Source of the DNA: Blastocladiella emersonii ATCC 22665 | Lineage: Eukaryota > Blastocladiomycota > Blastocladiomycetes > Blastocladiales > Blastocladiaceae | Assembly (NCBI GenBank): GCA_025594325.1 | Contig: JANHCV010000008.1 | Coordinates: 1 to 64,000, forward strand | Reading direction: 5' to 3' | Length of the DNA stretch: 64,000 nucleotides | Program-made: the position numbers and the translations under genes | The notes under the pieces: generated by a model | Database searches by the model: none | Seen by the model: the letters and a program-made list of their open reading frames with translations, nothing else | Told to the model about the DNA's origin: nothing | In this document: in pieces, positions 50,349 to 60,194 of the stretch | Layout of the letters: each line of letters starts with the position of its first letter | Position numbering within the stretch: position 1 is the first letter of the stretch

Positions 50349-50840
50349 TTTGGTTGGTGTCGATTCGTAGAGCGTGCGTTGCAGTTGCGCTGTGGGATCG
50401 GAATGCGGCAGGGCGGCCAGCTTTTAAGGACTCGCGACGCGGCAGCGGGGAGGCTGTGTGATCCATGCGCTGATCTGGGGTTGAGTCAAGCGAGAAACGC
50501 GTCCCCGGATGCGGCTATGCCACTCGCCCTCGACTGCCAGCGCACCGAGCTTTCTGAATAATTAGTGCTGGCTTCCATCAACGCCCGGATTGCAGGGAAA
50601 TCTTGTCTGAGCTTTCGCACCGTGTCGTGATGAGGCCCGTGTGGTCGCAAGAAGAATCCCTCACGTGAAGGGAGCCCGCCCCCAGCTGGCGCGAGCTCTG
50701 CCTTCCTCGAACACGGGCCGGAAGCTCGAGCGTGTCATGCGCCGTTTACATGTTTTGGTGACACGAGCGCGTTGCGCCACAGCGTGATCGCGTAACTCAC
50801 TCGCCTCACTCTCACATGGCCAAGGAAAAGTAATTTCTGT
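50349..50840. promoter_or_regulatory. Upstream region of metacaspase-like copy 3
   Basis: On the minus strand, TTAAAAG near 50421-50427 is TATA-like about 75 nt before the ATG, and TGCAACGC (50376-50383) lies 28 nt before it, as in copies 1 and 2. No gene in the rest. Confidence 0.45.
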
Positions 50841-52493
50841 TCACACAATGATCTCGCACTCGGGGTACCCCTTGGTGAACGCGGCGAGACCCGCGCTCGT
50901 GCTTGGGATCCCACAGCCAGCGATTTCCAAGACACGCAGCTTGGGCAGCTTGGCCCGCGACAAGGCTGACATGGCTTTCTCGCTGAGCCCGCTGTGCGAG
51001 AGGTCAAGCCGGACCAAGCTTTGCGGGAGGTGCAACAGAAACGCGGCGGTGAGCGGCCTGAGTCGAGATGTATGCGTGATGCCGAGTTCGTCCATGGTTG
51101 CGGGGAGCTTCTCTATGAGCGCGACAAGTGAGGACTCGCTGGTGGCAAGACCGACCATGTGCAGACGCTTGAGGTTCGGCGGGAGAAGCTTCGCGATGGT
51201 GTCGTAGTACGAGCAGTAGAGCGATGAAAAGCTGAGATCGAGAGTATGGACTGACGCAGGAAGGTTGAGAAGCAGCTCCAGGAACGGATCGATGGCGGAC
51301 ACGAGGTACGCGAGTTTGAGGCACTCGAGCTGTGAAGGGTAGTTGAGTCCCAGGGCAGTCCAAACTCGCCGGCCCAGCCTCGTGTGCTCAAGCGCCAGCT
51401 CTTTGAGAGAAGCAGGGAGGTGCGTCAAGACATGTACTGCCGGAGAACCGGTAAAGTGCTTGCCACGGATTGCCAAGCTGCGGAGATGCACGGGAAAGCG
51501 GCGGACGAGCGCGTCGGCAGCGGCGAGGTCCCAGTGAGCGTCGGGCAGCGCGAGCCGTTCGAGCAGCGGCGGTAAGCCGTGGATGAGATCGAGCAGCGCG
51601 CGAGCTGACATGGGCGTACCGGAATCGCGAGGCTGCGTGGGGAACTCGAGAGTGCGAAGCGAAGCAGGGAGGTAGCGGAGTAGACGCGTTGGGTTGGCAG
51701 ACGCACGCGGCGGCACGGAGGATAAGGCGAGTTTGGTGAGCTGCACCGGCAGCCACGGGGAAGGCACCGCCTCGTCCGCCGTCGCGCCATGGACGAGGGT
51801 AGCAAGGTCAAGGGTAAGCGACTTGACGGAATCAGGCAACTGCAAGCCGGCGAATATGCGAAATGTGAGGTTGGACACGTTGGCCATGCATACGGCGGTG
51901 ACGGCCTGAAGTGGGCTCGCTAGCGCGGTGCGAAGCATCGCAACGACCGCGTCTGTGATCCACTGGTGTCCGAGGTCAAGCTCGGTAACCTCGCCTGCCG
52001 CGACCGCCACTGCAAGTGGGGTAAACGACGCTTCGAGTGCCGATTCATCGATTCGACCGGTCAGGTGGTTGTACAGAACGTGGTATGGCAGGCTTTGGGT
52101 CCCGTGCCTGCGCCAGAACTCAATGACGTGGTAGTGGCCTCGCCGCCAAGCGCCAAGAAAGGCCTGGCCGAGTTCCTCGCGCGTCAGCGGGATGGGTCGG
52201 CCCGAGACGATCCAGGCGCGGACGGCAGCCAAGCGGCCGTGTGCGATGGCGTCGCGCAGCGGGTTCTTGTGCAAGACTCTATCGAGGATGGCGGCACGGA
52301 CGCGAGGCGCTTCGCGGTGAAGCATGACCCGGCCGAGTCGGGCGATGGCATCGGCGTCGGCTGGATCAAGCAGGTTGACAGCGTGCACGAGGATGCACTC
52401 GAAGACGGCATCGATCCGAAGCCGGAACGAACGCGACGAGGGTGCCGCCGAGCTCAGCAAGGCCGTCGGTTGGTGTTGCTCGAAGTCTTTCAT
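50841..52493 (-). CDS. F-box-like leucine-rich-repeat protein (LRR 1)
   Basis: 550 aa, no intron. The ATG at 52493 is followed by a short tail and the F-box-like helix IDAVFECILVHAVNL near 27-41, then APRVRAAILDRVL, as in its relatives. A single WW-type unit follows (HYHVIEFWRRHG). From about 160 to the end there are 12 or so LRRs of the form LPxSLxxLxLxxTxL (for example LPASLKELALEHTRL, LPQSLVRLDLSHSGL, LPKLRVLEIAGCGIP). LRR plus F-box is the usual make-up of an SCF substrate receptor; the target is unknown. Intact frame. Relatives at 52960-54330 and 57849-59798. Confidence 0.75.
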   Translation of the reverse strand: MKDFEQHQPTALLSSAAPSSRSFRLRIDAVFECILVHAVNLLDPADADAIARLGRVMLHREAPRVRAAILDRVLHKNPLRDAIAHGRLAAVRAWIVSGRPIPLTREELGQAFLGAWRRGHYHVIEFWRRHGTQSLPYHVLYNHLTGRIDESALEASFTPLAVAVAAGEVTELDLGHQWITDAVVAMLRTALASPLQAVTAVCMANVSNLTFRIFAGLQLPDSVKSLTLDLATLVHGATADEAVPSPWLPVQLTKLALSSVPPRASANPTRLLRYLPASLRTLEFPTQPRDSGTPMSARALLDLIHGLPPLLERLALPDAHWDLAAADALVRRFPVHLRSLAIRGKHFTGSPAVHVLTHLPASLKELALEHTRLGRRVWTALGLNYPSQLECLKLAYLVSAIDPFLELLLNLPASVHTLDLSFSSLYCSYYDTIAKLLPPNLKRLHMVGLATSESSLVALIEKLPATMDELGITHTSRLRPLTAAFLLHLPQSLVRLDLSHSGLSEKAMSALSRAKLPKLRVLEIAGCGIPSTSAGLAAFTKGYPECEIIV

Positions 52494-52959
52494 GATGTTC
52501 CCATGGCTCTTTCCGAGTCTTCAGTGCGAGGAGTAATGCGTGCGCGAAGAGAGCCAGCGTGGGGACGGCGGACGAGCGCCTGGAAGAGCGCCGCCGCTCT
52601 CCCGCAGCGCCGCGCGGATCACGCTGGATGTGGCCACCCACGCTGAGAGACTTGATGCAATCGAATGAAGCCGTCACATTGCGGATGCGCGAGGGAGCAG
52701 CACGCTGCGCGCGCTTTGGCAGCGGTCATGTCCGAGCGAGCGCCCGCCCGCGGCCTGAGTGGGAGCGCCACCGAGGTCTTGAAGTTGACCGTGCGCCGAG
52801 ATCAACTACAGTCTCGTTCCATGCGTTGAATCGAACGGCATCGCTTGAGAAATGTGTCCTCGATTTGTCCCCGATTTGTCCGGGAGACATCGCGCACGAG
52901 TTCCTTAAAGCTCGCCCGCCAGTACCCACAGCGTGCATTCTCCCAACTGATACTAGACA

Positions 52960-54330
52960 ATGAATCATTCCCCACGACTTGCTGTGCCCGATGTCATCGA
53001 CCACATCCTGGCGATGGCCGTGCGCCTACACGATCTGCGCGATCCGCGCGAGTTTGACACGATGGTGCAGTACGCCCGCGTCATGCCCGCGAGCAGCATC
53101 CCGTCGGTCCGCTGCGCGATCTTCGAACACGTATCGCGCATGACCATGGACGAGGCCACTCGCACTGGCCGAACTAATGTGCTCGAGGCGCGGAAGCGGC
53201 TGAAGCAGTCGCTCGTCTTTACTCCAGCGGTGATCGAGGCGTACGGCGTCCAGTTTCTCCCCGTCATCGAGTGGTGGCGTCAGTCGCGACTTCTGTCACC
53301 GTCGACCCATTGGGGCTCGTCAATCTTGCGCGCCTACTTTTCCGACTCGATTATGCAATTCTCGTCGCCTGGCGGGCTTGAATGGGCTCGAGCGAGCCGT
53401 CTCAACGAGGTGCGCACCGGGGACGTCCAGCTTCTTCTTATTCGCAACTTTCGCGTGTCGCTCGCGGACGCACGCGCACTCGCCGCCGCGTTTGCTGATC
53501 CGCGGCAGCGAGTCAAAGACGTGACTCTTGCGGCCTGCATCATGACCTTTCCGCTCATTTGCGCCCTCGAACTGCCTAATACGGTGACTTCGCTCACACT
53601 TGATGACAACTGGATCTGCGAAGGAGCGCCGCGCGAGGGCGAGCCTCACATCTCTCCGTTACCTGCGTCACTCGAGTCCATCATCCTCGTGCGCACTCCG
53701 CTCGGCGGCCATCGCCCAGGCGGGTTCTTCCGGTCCCTCCCGAGTACTTTGACTCGCCTGCATATCTCGCAGAGCACGCTTTCTCCTGATGCAGCTCATG
53801 TCCTTGCGAAACATATGCCTGGCAGCCTCGTGGATCTCGCACTCAACGGGTGCGGGATCGGGACGCAGGAGCTTCGAATTCTTGTGCCATGCATCCCGCG
53901 AACCGTTCGGACTCTTCGAATGGCCAACAACAACATTCTCACCGAAAACTTGGCCTTGCTGGCCCGCGGCTTTCCGTCCGAACTCCAGGTCCTCGATCTC
54001 TCAGGCAACATTCTCACTGACCACGGCGTGGCCGCGCTCGGACCGCTGCTACCCCAAGAGCTTGAAGACCTGCGGTTGTCCAAGGTCGCGCTTGGACACG
54101 CCGGCATCGTGGCGTTGGCCGAGCACCTTCCGCCCAAGCTCATCAAGCTCAACCTGCAACATGTTATGGTCACGCAACGCGCGTTTGACGTGCTCGCGGC
54201 CCGCCTTCCACCATCCGTGCAGGAGATACGCCTTGAGCACGCGACGATGGGATGGACGGGCCGGCCGCTGAAGCAAACGAGCATTCGGTTGCGGCCGCAG
54301 CTCGCTGTCAACGCGCAAATTTTCATGTAA
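52960..54330 (+). CDS. F-box-like leucine-rich-repeat protein (LRR 2)
   Basis: 456 aa, no intron, ATG at 52960. F-box-like helix VPDVIDHILAMAVRL near 9-23 and IPSVRCAIFEHVS, then one WW-type unit (LPVIEWWRQSRLL), then from about 150 a run of LRRs (LPNTVTSLTLDDNWI, MPGSLVDLALNGCGI, FPSELQVLDLSGNIL, LPPKLIKLNLQHVMV). Divergent from LRR 1, starts 470 bp apart. Its last 280 bp overlap the open frame of the gene on the other strand. AATACA at 54365-54370 lies 35 nt past the stop. Confidence 0.75.
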   Translation: MNHSPRLAVPDVIDHILAMAVRLHDLRDPREFDTMVQYARVMPASSIPSVRCAIFEHVSRMTMDEATRTGRTNVLEARKRLKQSLVFTPAVIEAYGVQFLPVIEWWRQSRLLSPSTHWGSSILRAYFSDSIMQFSSPGGLEWARASRLNEVRTGDVQLLLIRNFRVSLADARALAAAFADPRQRVKDVTLAACIMTFPLICALELPNTVTSLTLDDNWICEGAPREGEPHISPLPASLESIILVRTPLGGHRPGGFFRSLPSTLTRLHISQSTLSPDAAHVLAKHMPGSLVDLALNGCGIGTQELRILVPCIPRTVRTLRMANNNILTENLALLARGFPSELQVLDLSGNILTDHGVAALGPLLPQELEDLRLSKVALGHAGIVALAEHLPPKLIKLNLQHVMVTQRAFDVLAARLPPSVQEIRLEHATMGWTGRPLKQTSIRLRPQLAVNAQIFM

Positions 54331-55863
54331 GTAATCAAACAGCTTCAGGTCGACATGGAAATGAAATACACGTTTAACTAGAGCTGAATTTGATGCAAAT
54401 CTCGGCCCGACATGACCAACGTCGCGAAGAACTGCGCCGTTTGGGCGCGTGACGTCGCCAAAGGCGCGAATGATGGCGTCGACGCTCTTGCAGAAGGCCA
54501 ACAAGGGTCGATACGTGACACCAGTGGTGAGATCCTTCACCTCGAGCCATTCCCACTGCGTGAAAGAGATCTCCAGATGGTAGATATCGAAGGAAGCGAG
54601 GATGCAGCGAGATTGAGTGCCCTGGTAGACAACATGTACGGGGGTCGGCTCAAAGTGCTTTCTCGCGATGGAAGGGTTGGGCGTAACGGGCAGAGTTTGG
54701 ATACGTTGTTGACAGACCGATGTAAGCTGAGTGGCCTGGTCCGCATCCGATGAGCACTTGGGGGCTTCGACGCGATACTGCTGCCAACACCGCTGGAGAA
54801 ACGGGATTGGTACGTTGCGGTGAGCTGGAGAGTGAAGGAAGAGCGAGGGAGCGACCCAGAACCGGAGGCTGATTGTCATCGGCCGAATTCCAGTTGTAAC
54901 CTGGACTTCCTCGATAATGGACTGGCGCGAGATTGAGTAGAAAGCAATCGGTCCACCGTGGAATGCGAGGAGAAGCTTGTCGGGGTCCATTGTGGTGTCA
55001 CAATAGGAGAATTGACGGTCGTGTTGGACCTCGAGTCGAGATAGCGGCGCCAGCGAGTCCGGGTCGAGCATTTCGATGACGCAGTGGCGGGGTTCCAAAG
55101 CCATGGAGGTCAGCATCAAGTCACCGGACTCATCGGACTCGAAAGTAGCGACATTCTCTCTGAAACTATTCGGAGGCATTTGGCGCGTCGCCTCTAGTGC
55201 ACTGGCAGCGTGGCGGTTCCAGTGCCACCACGCCAGATGCCGTGGCCCGTCGCGGTCAGGCGAAGTGACGCGGGCAAGGAAACGCGATCTCTCCGATTCG
55301 ATGCGGAGAATTTTGATGTTGTGATCCGGGCCGATGTCGAACGGCAAGTCGGGGCAGTCGCTGAAGTACACAGTGGTGACCGGCTCGAGTGAGGGCAGAG
55401 CAATGACGTGCGCGCAGAAGTAGGCAGCGGCGAGATGTTGCTTGTAGCGCTTGGCGATCGTCACAAGGTGCTGCATGTCGGAAGAAATCGATTCGTAGTC
55501 AACGAGCGTGTCCGTCGGGTCACGCGGTGCGGCGTAGTCGATGCGCACAAGGTCGAACTGTCCTTTGGTCCAGATGTGGTGGGCGCGCGCTTGGTCGCGA
55601 ACGGCGGCCCACCACGAGGCGGGGTGGTCGCCCACGCGCGGCGCTCGGCCGTACATGTCGGTGCACAACGGCCCGTTACGGGCAACGAAAAGAGCGTGAC
55701 CAACACGTTCATCGCAAGGATGCGAGTGCAGCGCGCGGCTCGCGCACATCACGGCAAGCACGTCGCGCGGGCAGTCGGTCGAAGCGACGCGCACGATGAT
55801 GTCGATCCAGAGTTCGGGCGAAAGCTGAACTGGGCTCGCTAGAGGTTCTTCCATTGGTTGCAT
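54049..55863 (-). CDS. F-box-like protein with long unique region
   Basis: 604 aa if read to the stop at 54049. Start MQPMEEPLASPVQLSPEL at 55863 (the frame upstream opens only with TTG). An F-box-like helix sits near 14-30 (LSPELWIDIIVRVAST) followed by VLAVMCASRALHSH, a common F-box continuation. The rest, about 500 residues, includes PDLPFDIGPDHNIKILRIES, MALEPRHCVIEMLDPDS and LLLAFHGGPIAFYSISRQSI, a rhythm of short beta strands that could be a WD-like propeller, but no clear WD repeat. The last 94 codons (54330-54049) run antisense through LRR 2 and are probably not real; an intron or different stop near 54380 is likely. Function beyond a possible adaptor role is unknown. Confidence 0.5.
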   Translation of the reverse strand: MQPMEEPLASPVQLSPELWIDIIVRVASTDCPRDVLAVMCASRALHSHPCDERVGHALFVARNGPLCTDMYGRAPRVGDHPASWWAAVRDQARAHHIWTKGQFDLVRIDYAAPRDPTDTLVDYESISSDMQHLVTIAKRYKQHLAAAYFCAHVIALPSLEPVTTVYFSDCPDLPFDIGPDHNIKILRIESERSRFLARVTSPDRDGPRHLAWWHWNRHAASALEATRQMPPNSFRENVATFESDESGDLMLTSMALEPRHCVIEMLDPDSLAPLSRLEVQHDRQFSYCDTTMDPDKLLLAFHGGPIAFYSISRQSIIEEVQVTTGIRPMTISLRFWVAPSLFLHSPAHRNVPIPFLQRCWQQYRVEAPKCSSDADQATQLTSVCQQRIQTLPVTPNPSIARKHFEPTPVHVVYQGTQSRCILASFDIYHLEISFTQWEWLEVKDLTTGVTYRPLLAFCKSVDAIIRAFGDVTRPNGAVLRDVGHVGPRFASNSALVKRVFHFHVDLKLFDYLHENLRVDSELRPQPNARLLQRPARPSHRRVLKAYLLHGWWKAGREHVKRALRDHNMLQVELDELGRKVLGQRHDAGVSKRDLGQPQVFKLLG

Positions 55864-56643
55864 GATGTCTTGCGGCGGTATTCTGAGCCGTGGGAATGAA
55901 GGCACGCTCAAACGACGGAGCGCGAGTTGGCGCGCGAACGCGGCGAGGGAAGCGCGCCGTCGACGCGTCTTGAGATCGCGTGACCTGTTGCCACCGCCGT
56001 CTCAACACCAATCGTCTCGAACCCGCCGCGTTTCAGCTGGTATTGCAATGTAACCCGATGCAACATGATTGCTTCCCAAATGTCTTGCGATCCTTCTGGT
56101 TCTGCGGGAAATCCGAGCAGCGCGGTCGGGACTTGACCGGCGGAGTCTTGTTCCGACATCGGCCCCCAGCAGCGGGCCTCTCCAATTCTTCAAGACATGA
56201 ACGATCGGACAGAGGCGTTTCGCGCTGCCCTCGTTTTAAGGCTTTCCCGCTTGTCTTCGCCAGCCTTGGAGACGACGCAGCCTTGACGCTTGAGCAGGTC
56301 TCCTCAGAAGGGATTTCACACAACTCGTCGGGACCAATCGCGGTCGCGTTCACCTGGATGTTCCAGGGTGTGATCACGCTCTTGCTCATGGTCACGCAGT
56401 GCGCCACAGCGGCGCTCTCGTTTGGGGTCAAACGACGGGCTACAACACCGTTAGCGCTCTCATTCGCGCAGGACTTCTCGGCGGCGGCGGCGCTCGCTCT
56501 CAAACCCCTGCTCTGCGTCCCCTCAACGGCGCCCGGGCTCGTGGCACCAGCGTTCCCCGCCTCGAGTCTCTCACTGGTCATTGGGCTCGCGGCTCACTGC
56601 CGCGCAGTTTGCTTGTCTGTGCCGCAAGATTGGGAACTCTGTC
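55864..56643. other. About 780 bp with no supported gene
   Basis: Frames of 180-220 codons exist on both strands but conflict and show no motifs. CAATGTAACCCGATGCAACATGA near 56047 resembles the segment near 500. Confidence 0.45.
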
Positions 56644-57301
56644 ATGCGCTTTAAATGCATACCGCTCGACTCCAACGGAGCAATGACTGAAGCGCGCAAC
56701 TTTTTTGAATGACTTGCAGCGTGCCGCCCCCGAGGCGCCGCTTGCTCATCTCCCCACCGCAGCCGTGTGCAGCGTCCCGCGCCTGGTACATCAAATCTAC
56801 GGGGTTCACTTGCGCGATACGGCCTTGGATCGCGAGGCCAAGCGGATTTTCCTTGCCGCTGTCGATCCAAGACCATTCAACGACTGGAATCGGCAGTGGC
56901 TCAATCACATCCCGGGTCCGCGCGAACGAGATGCACTAGCAAACATGGTGGCCCCCAACACGACGCGCCCTGTCAACTCCCCGACCGGCTCGGAGCCTGG
57001 TGACGTGAACGCTGAGCTGCAGGACGCGATCCAGCGTCAGGATGCCCGGATTCGCAACCTCGAGGGCCGGATCCGGCGAAAAGACAGGCGGCACGCCGCT
57101 GCCATCGACCAGCTGGAGGCGCAGGTCGCACAGCTCACGGAGCAGCTGGCCGCGGCCAATGCGCGCGAGGCTCACCTCGAGCAGCAGTTTGGCCGCGTGA
57201 TCGGGACTATCAACCGTGTGGCAGAGAATGCTCGTGGCTATGGCCAACACAGTAAAGGGTCTCGACATCTCCCGCAAGCCGTACGTCTTTTTGTGTGGTA
57301 A
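56644..57301 (+). CDS. Coiled-coil protein, frame shifts at a T6 run
   Basis: The ATG at 56644 opens MRFKCIPLDSNGAMTEARNF and meets a stop just after six Ts at 56701-56706. The next frame runs on smoothly as LNDLQRAAPEAPLAHLPTAA to a stop at 57301, and would be continuous if the run had five Ts. The long frame itself has no ATG until 56945. Together the product is about 218 aa: an N-terminal part with VPRLVHQIYGVHLRD, then a coiled coil of about 80 residues (RIRNLEGRIRRKDRRHAAAI, then DQLEAQVAQLTEQLAAANAR). I do not recognise the family. Whether it is an assembly error, programmed frameshift, or dead gene cannot be told here. Confidence 0.4.
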
Positions 57302-57848
57302 TTTGAGCAAGTAGGATCCCGCTGACGGCTTATTGAACCTCATTAGCGCCCACGAGCAGAAGCAGCCCCTCGAGACCAATGAGTGAAGTCGCGGCGCAGT
57401 CCCCGCCAAACGTATTATGTACGCGCGCGCGTGTGTGTGGCAGCTCATCACGCTCATTATCTCCCTTTTCTCGCCGTTCCTCGTACCCCTTTTCAGCCAT
57501 TGTCTTGTGAACCATGCTGTCCTCGCCACCTCCCCCTCCATTTATACCATGGCTCCCCCTGCGCTCCGCCACTCATCCTCAAAACAGTCCGCCGCCTTGC
57601 TGCCGCGTGTATATATCCTCTGATTTTACTCTCAACTGCTTTCTCTGGTTACAATAGTCCTTGATCTTCGCCCTGCACAACTTGGACAGCTCGGCTGCGG
57701 AGACGCGCCGCGCCACAGCGTGACCGCGTTTCAGCTCAGGTCGCAGTTCAGACACGTCACTGCTGGCGCGGGAGCGGAACGCAGAGCTTGGTGATAGACA
57801 GGAAATACAGCAAAGCAGGCGTCTATTGAATCAAAATCGGCTTCCAAA
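57302..57848. other. Intergenic
   Basis: About 550 bp, lower GC, no supported gene. Confidence 0.5.
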
Positions 57849-59798
57849 TCATAACGCTACTCGATCCCGCCATCCCGTGTACGCCTCCTCCAACTCGCAG
57901 TCTGGGTACCGCGTCTGGAACGCGAGGACGGCCTCGCCCACCTCGTCGTCCGATTGCAAGGTCAACTGCGGGTCGAGTCGAAGGACGTGTAAGCCGTCCA
58001 ACTTGAGCTCCACCATGCCTGTGAGAGCCGCGTGAGTCATGTCCGTTTTGCCAAGGCTCAAGGTTTGGACCATGGCAGGGAGCTGGGCAACAACTGCAAG
58101 CACGCCGGCGTCACCGAGCTCGCTGTTTTTGTCGAGGATAAGAGTGCGGAGCGAGGGCGGTAGTTTCATCGCGAGCATGCGCGCGCTAGCAGCGGTTTCG
58201 AGTCCGACATCGGAGATGTCGAGGTACCACAGCCGAGGCGGGAGATAGTGCGCGAGAAACTCGACACCCTCATCATAAAGAAAATTGTCGGCAATCGTCA
58301 GCATTCCCAGCGTGCGAGGGAGCGCAGGAGCAAGGATTTCGAGGTCGTGACGCCGTAACCTTGTTGTGCAGAGATTCAAGCTTACCAGACGTCGCGGAAG
58401 GTGTTTGGCAAGCACTTGACGTTCATATTGGCCGAGTAAGGTGCACCCAAGGTTCAAATGTGTAAGTGTGTCGCGAAATGCACGCGCAAGTAGAACAAAA
58501 TGACCAATGCACAGGCTTATTCCGCAAAGGTCAAGGTGGCTCAGCTTTGGAGGGAAATGCTTGTCAAGAAGCGTGACAAGGGACATGCCCTGAGAATCGT
58601 CATTGATTCGGAGCTCGCGCAACGTCGGCGGAAAGTTCGGGATGAGATGCGGCCAGACTTCACTGGGCAGGTGAGTATCGCCGAGCACATTTTTTCTCAA
58701 GTCGAGTGACCCGCAGCTTGGCGCCAACTTGGCGAGCGGCATCGACCGTCCACTCAGCGCCGCGCAGATAAAGACTCTTGAGGCCTGGCGGTTTGCCATG
58801 AGCGAGGTTGACAAGACCGTCGGGAAGCAGGTCCGTATCATTGAGAACGAGTGTCTTGAGTGATGTCGGCAAGTAGCGCAGAAACCAAGTGGCTCCTGGC
58901 TTGTTGAGTCGGGCCCGGTCCAAGTACAGTCGCTTCAGCCCATTGGGAAGCCACGGGCCTTCGGGTACTCGGTCAGCACCATGGGCGAGGCAGCTTTGCT
59001 GGGGCTCGAGGCTACGCAGCGTCGACGGGAGCCCCATGCGGACGAGAATAGGAAGCGAGATGCCCGAAAAGTTTAGAGCAAGCTGGGAAACATTTTGCCC
59101 GGGATGGCTGAAAGCAGCGCGGAGGTCGTCCGCGCCAAGCTCGGTAATCCGCATTCCGTCAAAGCAAAGCGATTCGATCTCGCCCGACACAATTTCGGGG
59201 TAGCTTGCGGCCGCGCCGAGGTCCCCTGCAGTTCGGACCTAGCGGCATATGGAAGCCGTCAGCTTACCCAGGCCTTGGAAGGAGCGCACAAAAAGTGTGA
59301 ACGTACTGCACTCGGTTTCGACGGAAGGTCGACAAACCAAGCAGGCTCAAGATCGAGAAGGGCAGCAACGGTCTGCGAGTACCAATATGGTCGGACATTT
59401 TCAAGTTTCGTTAGAAAACCCGAATCGCGCCACCAGTCAATGGCCGAGATATTGGTATCGTGAAACGCTTGCCCAGGCGATTGATCCAAGTATGCGGGCT
59501 CCAGATCATCCAGCGACCGCCCAGAAGCCCTCCACAAGTTGAGAAGTGGTAAGAGTCCGCGCGTCGTCGCTTCGTAGATCGAGATTGAGCCTAGGACCGC
59601 GTCAACGATCGAGCGGAATACTCGAGGCGCCGCGCTACGATTCGTGACACGAGCATACTGCGAAAGTGCTGCAAAGTCGTCGGGTGGCGTCGTGTAGACG
59701 GCGCGAACCAAAATATCCTCGATCACCTCGTCGAGGCCGCGAAGCGTGCGCATAGGCAAGAAGACCGCTTCGTATTGCGGTTGCATGGAGTGATTCAT
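57849..59798 (-). pseudogene. F-box-like LRR protein (LRR 3), broken at an A6 run
   Basis: Starts MNHSMQPQYEAVFLP at 59798. F-box-like helix LDEVIEDILVRAVYT near 22-36, APRVFRSIVDAVL, a WW-type unit (ISAIDWWRDSGFL), then LRRs. Exon 1 (59268-59798) joins 57849-59238 across a GTAAGC...GCTAG intron of only 29 nt; both flanks align with LRR 2, and the in-frame TAG before the acceptor requires the splice. The frame then breaks at six As (six Ts on the + strand at 58690-58695): LRVTRLEKK runs to a stop, while one base fewer would continue NVLGDTHLPSEVW and eight further LRRs (LPRRLVSLNLCTTRL, LPPRLWYLDISDVGL). The long conserved downstream frame means the lesion is recent or artefactual. Confidence 0.65.
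59239..59267 (-). other. 29-nt spliceosomal intron candidate
   Basis: Starts GTAAGC and ends GCTAG on the minus strand. Removing it restores the frame between two stretches that both align with the LRR 2 protein. Other introns in this window are 38-125 nt, with one of 545. Confidence 0.55.
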
Positions 59799-60153
59799 GG
59801 TTGTGTGTGATTCATGGGCAAACTTGTGCGTGCAAGCGGAGAGCGGGAGTTGCGGTGGCGCCGGTCAAAGTTGGCGTTTCGAGTTTCAACTCACGCCGAC
59901 GCCACTCACGCGGACGTGACCATCGCGCGTATTTCGACTGAGCCGTGCAACGTGCGGCGAATGTCGCACTCGTGTGGATATTCCGCTTTATGCACATGCT
60001 GTAGTCTTCCTGCTGCGGCTTGACCTTATAACACCGCAAGTTCCTCTCCAGGCGTGCATGCGTGCATGCATGGACTCGGTTTGCATTCACAGTTTGTACT
60101 CGGGAGCAGTAGTCTCCCGGCCCTGTATCACAAATTGAGCTTCTCTCCTCGAT

Positions 60154-60159
60154 TATAAA
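60154..60159 (+). promoter_or_regulatory. TATA box of BTB copy C
   Basis: TATAAA 41 nt upstream of the ATG at 60195. The promoter survives although the coding sequence is dead. Confidence 0.5.
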
Positions 60160-60194
60160 CTCTCTCCACTACCTTGCTCGAAGCTACCCAAACC

